Made by a program: the position numbers and the translations under genes. From NCBI GenBank assembly GCA_031415695.1, contig JANOSH010000014.1, forward strand, positions 1-64,000: a DNA stretch of 64,000 bases. The letters are read 5' to 3'. Every line of letters starts with the position of its first letter. Within the stretch, counting starts at the first letter, position 1. Shown here one piece after another: positions 60,556-64,000 of the stretch. The DNA is from JANOSH01 sp031415695. Lineage in GTDB: Bacteria; Actinomycetota; Acidimicrobiia; Acidimicrobiales; Ilumatobacteraceae. The notes beneath the pieces were generated by a model. It did no database searches, was not told where the DNA came from, and worked only from the letters and a program-made list of their open reading frames with translations.

Positions 60556-61047
60556 ATGGCCAACCCGACTGACGGACGCAGCACCGTCGAGTACCTGCTC
60601 AGTCACGGCCGCCTCGAACGGATCGACGGGCGAACAGTTGGCGACTCGACCGCCACGATCCTGGGGCGGGCTGCCCGGCGTCTCCTCACTGCCGACGGCG
60701 GCCTCGAGGCAGGCGACCTCGAGGGCGCATTTGTTGCTGGATACGACGCGTACCGGATGGCAGCTGAGGCACTGCTCATTCGCCAAGGACTTCGCGCTAC
60801 CGGCGGCGACGGTTCGCACATGACGGTCGAAGATGCCGTCAGCGCTCAGTACTCTGCGCAGATCCCTGGGTTTGCCAAGCCGACGTTCGATCGCTTTCGG
60901 CGTTCGCGACATTCGGCGCAGTACTTCGACCCGTCCAGTGCCGAGATTAGCGCCGACGATTCGGCGTGGGCGCTGTCGATGGCGCGGAACGTCGTTAACG
61001 CGGTGGGGCGGTTGATGGCGTCCGATCCTCCCGATCTTTTCGAGTAA
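60556..61047 (+). CDS. HEPN-domain protein (SAV_6107-like)
   Basis: A 163-residue protein from ATG 60556 (MANPTDGRSTVEYLLSHGRL). The helices GRAARRLLTADGGLEAGDLE and VAGYDAYRMAAEALLIRQGL fit the HEPN fold. The RNase-like motif RFRRSRH at 113-119 (R-x5-H) fits the HEPN RX4-6H. The C-terminal helix is WALSMARNVVNAVGRLMAS. HEPN proteins cleave RNA and are toxins when paired with MNT nucleotidyltransferases, which AMPylate them. Its 3' end overlaps that of the convergent MNT gene by 53 nt, an unusual arrangement for this pair. Confidence 0.72.
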   Translation: MANPTDGRSTVEYLLSHGRLERIDGRTVGDSTATILGRAARRLLTADGGLEAGDLEGAFVAGYDAYRMAAEALLIRQGLRATGGDGSHMTVEDAVSAQYSAQIPGFAKPTFDRFRRSRHSAQYFDPSSAEISADDSAWALSMARNVVNAVGRLMASDPPDLFE

Positions 61048-61630
61048 CGGCCAAAGGCACCCGCACCATCGGTCGTCCGGCGACCGTGTCGTGGAAGGTG
61101 CCTTTCCCTTCGTCCAGCCAATCGGCTGATCGGACCGTCACCTGGACAGGTCGTCCGAGCCGTCTCTCGGCTGCACTGGCGGCTGCGTAGACCTCGTTGC
61201 GGTCCGGTTCTCCAAGTACGAGGAGGTCGATGTCGCCCACTGGTCTATCGCCGTCCTCGCCAGAGAAGCGTGCCGCCCATGATCCGTAAACGAACGCGGC
61301 GTCAACTCCCGCGACTTCGGCAAGCGCCTCGGCGAGCACCCACGGGACGCCGAACGCCTTGACCAACACGTCCGCCAACCCGCTGAAGTACGGACTCATC
61401 GTGTTGGCGCGGATCAGCCGCGTCCTTCCGATGAATCGGCTCGTGATCAAACCTGAAGTCTCGGCGCGTTCAACCTCACGGTGGACGGACGCGTACGGGA
61501 CGCCCGTTCGCCCGGCGAGCTCGGCCAGGCTGTGCTCGGTCGACGGGTCGCCAAGGATGAGTGCTAGCAGCTCGGCCTGCTGCTGCGACCGCAAAATCGG
61601 AAGAAGTGACGGCGTAGGCCCTTTGTCCAC
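60995..61630 (-). CDS. HTH plus MNT nucleotidyltransferase (antitoxin-like partner of HEPN)
   Basis: A 211-residue protein from ATG 61630. Residues about 20-75 are an ArsR-like winged HTH (SLAELAGRTGVPYASVHREV, then AETSGLITSRFIGRTRLIRA). Residues about 110-140 are the minimal nucleotidyltransferase motif AAFVYGSWAARFSGEDG, then VGDIDLLVLG, with Gly116-Ser117 and the acidic pair Asp133/Asp135. It adds AMP or another nucleotide to a partner, probably the HEPN protein encoded convergently. The C-terminal basic tail (RKDREDRTPSTAPPR) overlaps the HEPN gene on the other strand. Confidence 0.77.
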   Translation of the reverse strand: MDKGPTPSLLPILRSQQQAELLALILGDPSTEHSLAELAGRTGVPYASVHREVERAETSGLITSRFIGRTRLIRANTMSPYFSGLADVLVKAFGVPWVLAEALAEVAGVDAAFVYGSWAARFSGEDGDRPVGDIDLLVLGEPDRNEVYAAASAAERRLGRPVQVTVRSADWLDEGKGTFHDTVAGRPMVRVPLAVTRKDREDRTPSTAPPR

Positions 61631-61913
61631 AAAATGGATTATATCTTGCAGTTGGTGAGAAATCGAGGGCGACTACGACTGGTCCTTGGCGGAACGGGAA
61701 AGATTCGGCCCAGCTTGCGGAAACTCCTTTGAAAGTGGCGAATTTCGACACGACTGAACCCGTCGCTCAGGACGTACCCCTGGCGGCATCGGGCGAGGAT
61801 GAATGCGATTTCAACCCCGTCGGTAGTCGCTGCCTCCTGGCTGCGGGTGAGCGTTGCGTGCGCCTCGCCGGGCGCACCGGGGGCCCGCGTGGTGGCAGTG
61901 GGCGGCTTCCCGA

Positions 61914-62168
61914 GTGGTGTTCGATCACCGCTCCTTGCGGGTGCTTGCGGCATCGCCGGAACGGATGCTCGCAATGAAGGCCCGCGCCGCCCGCGCCGCT
62001 GATCGAGGCGACCTTCTTGTGCTGGCACGGCTCCTCGGCATCGCTACGGCTGAAGAGATCGGAACGGTCGTGGTGCAGCAGTTCCCCGACGAGCCCTGGA
62101 GCGCCCGCAGCCAAAAGGTAGTCGAGGACCTTTTCGCGGCCGAGCCGCCAACGCTATCTATCGACTGA
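61914..62168 (+). pseudogene. C-terminal fragment of a DUF6036-like nucleotidyltransferase
   Basis: The sequence VVFDHRSLRVLAASPERMLA, then MKARAARAADRGDLLVLARL, LGIATAEEIGTVVVQQFPDE and WSARSQKVVEDLFAAEPP matches the helical C-terminus of nucleotidyltransferase-like (DUF6036-type) toxins. The N-terminal part with GG...DxD does not precede it. The 61631-61913 stretch upstream carries no recognisable part in any frame. It is a stump. Confidence 0.6.
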
Positions 62169-62278
62169 CAGAACGACCGGCGCGGGCACCGGCGTGCGTT
62201 CGTATAGTCCTCTCGTATCAATTGGCGCAGGCGAAGCGGTGGTCGGCGGCGGGAACGCCTAGTAACCGGGGTCGCAAG

Positions 62279-63045
62279 TCACCGCAGCAACTGCGCGGCG
62301 TCTACAGGACGTTGCCGTGTGCAGCACTCGCTCGAGGCATTCGGCGAAGGTCGGCAAGCGGTGACAGCGGGAAGGCCGATAGCTTTGGAGTGTTGGCAGA
62401 CTTCGCGGGCGAGGGTGCCTGCACCATGCTCGGCGATCTCGGCCCGCACGTTCGGATCACCGAGAAGGCACCAGATGTCGTAGTAGTGCCGAGCGACCTT
62501 CGCGATCCGTTGCTCCCGTCCGGGGCCGTGCGGGCGGTGGTGCGCTTCGTGAACGATGACGAGTTTCTCGACGAGCGTGCGCGACGGCGCGAGCACGTGA
62601 ACGGATGGCGCCGCCACGCGCACCAACCTCCAATAGGAGTCCGGCGTCGGGTGGCACGCATCCCGGGTAGACGATCCTGACTTCTCGGAACACACCGGCG
62701 TCAACCGTCTTCAGGTTCAGCGCGCCCACGACTCCGATGTGTTGTTCGACGGCAGCGATCCCCTCAGGCTTTCATCGTCGTGTTGATCGCGGTCTTCGAT
62801 CCAGCGGCGATGACGAGGAGGTCGACGTCCTCGGAGAATCTTTCGATGACCCGGAACACCTTCGACAGGCTGGTCCCGCCCTTGAACACGACTCGCGCTC
62901 CGTGCGCGTTCGCCTGTCCGACGGCGGCGCGTAGTGCTTCGGTGAGCCAGAAGTCTTTTCGGATCTGCTGGACGGGGATTCGAGTCTGTTCCGACGCTCG
63001 TGACACAGCGGCGTCGAGCAGATCGAGGTCGTCGCGCAGCCTCAC
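62279..63045 (-). pseudogene. AbiEii/AbiGii-type nucleotidyltransferase toxin, frameshifted at least twice
   Basis: The N-terminus starts at GTG 63045 (RLRDDLDLLDAAVSRASEQT), overlapping the upstream stop (GTGA). It has IPVQQIRKDFWLTEALRAAV and VVFKGGTSLSKVFRVIERFS, then EDVDLLVIA, the complete GGTS...D.D nucleotidyltransferase motif. The frame stops at 62764. A second frame continues as EQHIGVVGALNLKTVDAGVF, REVRIVYPGCVPPDAGLLLE to about 62600. A third frame has VHVLAPSRTLVEKLVIVHEA, AKVARHYYDIWCLLGDPN, the C-terminus, to about 62340. So at least two frame breaks exist. It is distinct in sequence from the AbiEii at 15904. Confidence 0.7.
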
Positions 63046-63251
63046 TGCTGTCCCTCCGGTACGGGTGTTATGGAAACGAGTTCCATCCACCGTTCGCGGA
63101 GCGCGACGTGATGCTCGTCTGCGACCTGGTCTCGGATGCGGTCCGGCCGAATGATCCCGTCATCGATAAGTTTGGTGAGCCTGTGGCGTAGCTCATCCCA
63201 GTCGGCAGACGAGCGTTGGAGTGTCTGAACTGTGTGGATCGGGGCCGCGCG
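63042..63251 (-). pseudogene. C-terminal fragment of the upstream partner of the AbiEii-like gene
   Basis: An open frame without a start codon reads VQTLQRSSADWDELRHRLTK, LIDDGIIRPDRIRDQVADEH and HVALRERWMELVSITPVPEG, then ends with a stop at 63042 that overlaps the next start by 4 nt. Its position fits the partner gene of an AbiE-like pair. The frame is closed by a stop at 63252-63254 with no ATG or GTG, so the front part is missing. The family cannot be assigned from the fragment alone. Confidence 0.5.
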
Positions 63252-63679
63252 TTACCGGGCTTGAGCACATCGCTTCGCCGGTTTCCCAGCGCGTGGCGCG
63301 ATAGTCGATCGTGAGCGGACTGCTGCACCCGAGCCGACCGTCCGTGAGACGTCGGTGATCGCTGATCGGTGCACATTCGGTGGCACTTTCACCACCCAGC
63401 CGATGATGGAGGGACGCGGTCCGGCCCGTGGCTACCCACATCCTCGAAATGGCGGGTACCTGCTGGTCCTACAGTTCCAGGCATTAGCCGAGTGGGACCA
63501 GCACCTTGCCCAGGGTCGACGCGTCGACGGTCTGGGACATCCAGCCCGTCTCGAGACCAAAGCCGTCGCCAGCCTCTATGTCCTCGACGTCGAACGCCAC
63601 GCCGTCGTCATGTTCCTGTCGCCCCAGAGCGACAACGCCGTCACAGCGTTGCTTCGCGTCGCCGCACACGTTTACGGAG
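63252..63679. other. 428 bp without a supported gene
   Basis: Several open frames cross this stretch on both strands, but none has recognisable motifs. A plus-strand frame (63460-63680) reads WDQHLAQGRRVDGLGHPARL, then YVLDVERHAVVMF, which could be a fragment of something, and a minus-strand frame across 63484-63702 is equally plausible. I cannot decide between them. The stretch probably holds a recombination scar between the AbiE-like remnant and the APH gene. Confidence 0.4.
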
Positions 63680-64000
63680 ATGTTGCGCGGGGGCGTAGCC
63701 AACGCAGGTGCTGTCTTTCGTGTCGGCGATCACGTCCTGTGTCCGTCCAATCCGCATTCGCTGTCGATTCACCGGATGCTCTTGCAGTTGGCGTATTGCG
63801 GGTTCACTGGCGCATCAGTGCCGCTCGGGATCGACCCGGACGGTCGCGAGCGTCTGGTGTTCATCCCGGGCGCAGTCGCGATCCCGCCCTACCCGGCGTG
63901 GGCGCAGAGCGACGCTGCGCTCGTGTCGGTCGCGCGTCTGCTCCGACGGATGCCTGTCTCGACGTGTCGATCGCGTCTGGCGGTGAGTTCTTGCGGCGGC
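63680..64000 (+). CDS. Phosphotransferase (APH) family protein, partial (runs off the right edge)
   Basis: The frame starts at ATG 63680 (MLRGGVANAGAVFRVGDHVL) and carries CPSNPHSLSIHRMLLQLAYC, GASVPLGIDPDGRERLVFIP and AIPPYPAWAQSDAALVSVAR, the N-lobe of APH-type kinases. At about 63948 another frame (DACLDVSIASGGEFLRR) may be the true continuation, which would make it another frameshifted gene, but too little is visible. The catalytic part lies beyond the window. Its N-terminal LRGGVANAG loop is what the APH-like gene at 59480 appears to lack. Confidence 0.6.
   Translation, partial: MLRGGVANAGAVFRVGDHVLCPSNPHSLSIHRMLLQLAYCGFTGASVPLGIDPDGRERLVFIPGAVAIPPYPAWAQSDAALVSVARLLRRMPVSTCRSRLAVSSCGG

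Overview
The window looks like chromosomal DNA of a GC-rich actinobacterium, most likely class Acidimicrobiia (Ilumatobacter-like). This rests on protein character, not on a marker gene: a WS/DGAT acyltransferase, paired dodecins, a PcnA-type HD protein, and a secreted PQQ-type dehydrogenase ending in the DSR...GYY repeats common in Acidimicrobiia. Two tRNA genes are visible, tRNA-Arg(ACG) and tRNA-Ser(GCT).

Positions 1-16847 are a decayed accessory island that ends exactly at the 3' end of tRNA-Arg. It holds toxin-antitoxin and defence-type genes: two DUF433 antitoxins with damaged PIN-like partners, a DprA-PRTase pair, a three-gene TIGR04255-HTH-QTCD module, an AbiE pair with a palindromic operator, TcmP, and a new-looking small TA pair. 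It also holds relics of a conjugative element (an internally deleted TraG/VirD4 coupling protein), an IS66 remnant and a three-repeat CRISPR-like relic. About nine of these genes are broken by frameshifts or deletions, while I see none in the next 42 kb.

Positions 16848-60289 are intact chromosomal genes. Going right: a secreted transglycosylase, an ABC-F ATPase, carbonic anhydrase, an HD protein, a dodecin-USP fusion plus dodecin, a WS/DGAT acyltransferase, the large PQQ-type dehydrogenase, a transporter, and a surface-protein plus sortase-like lipoprotein pair. Then comes a complete form I aerobic CO dehydrogenase operon (coxM-S-L, XdhC-YHS, coxD, coxE, minus strand) with a divergent LysR gene. 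After that are a MazEF pair, a double-domain class III CoA-transferase, a MoxR-DUF58-VWA-VWA cluster, an S1C protease, a DUF4143 ATPase, two overlapping dynamin-like GTPases, a dienelactone hydrolase and an APH-like kinase. Together these fit an aerobic heterotroph that can use atmospheric CO as an energy supplement.

Positions 60556-64000 are a second accessory cluster. It has a convergent HEPN/nucleotidyltransferase pair, fragments of two more nucleotidyltransferase toxins (one AbiEii-like with its upstream partner fragment), and the start of another APH-family protein that runs off the window.
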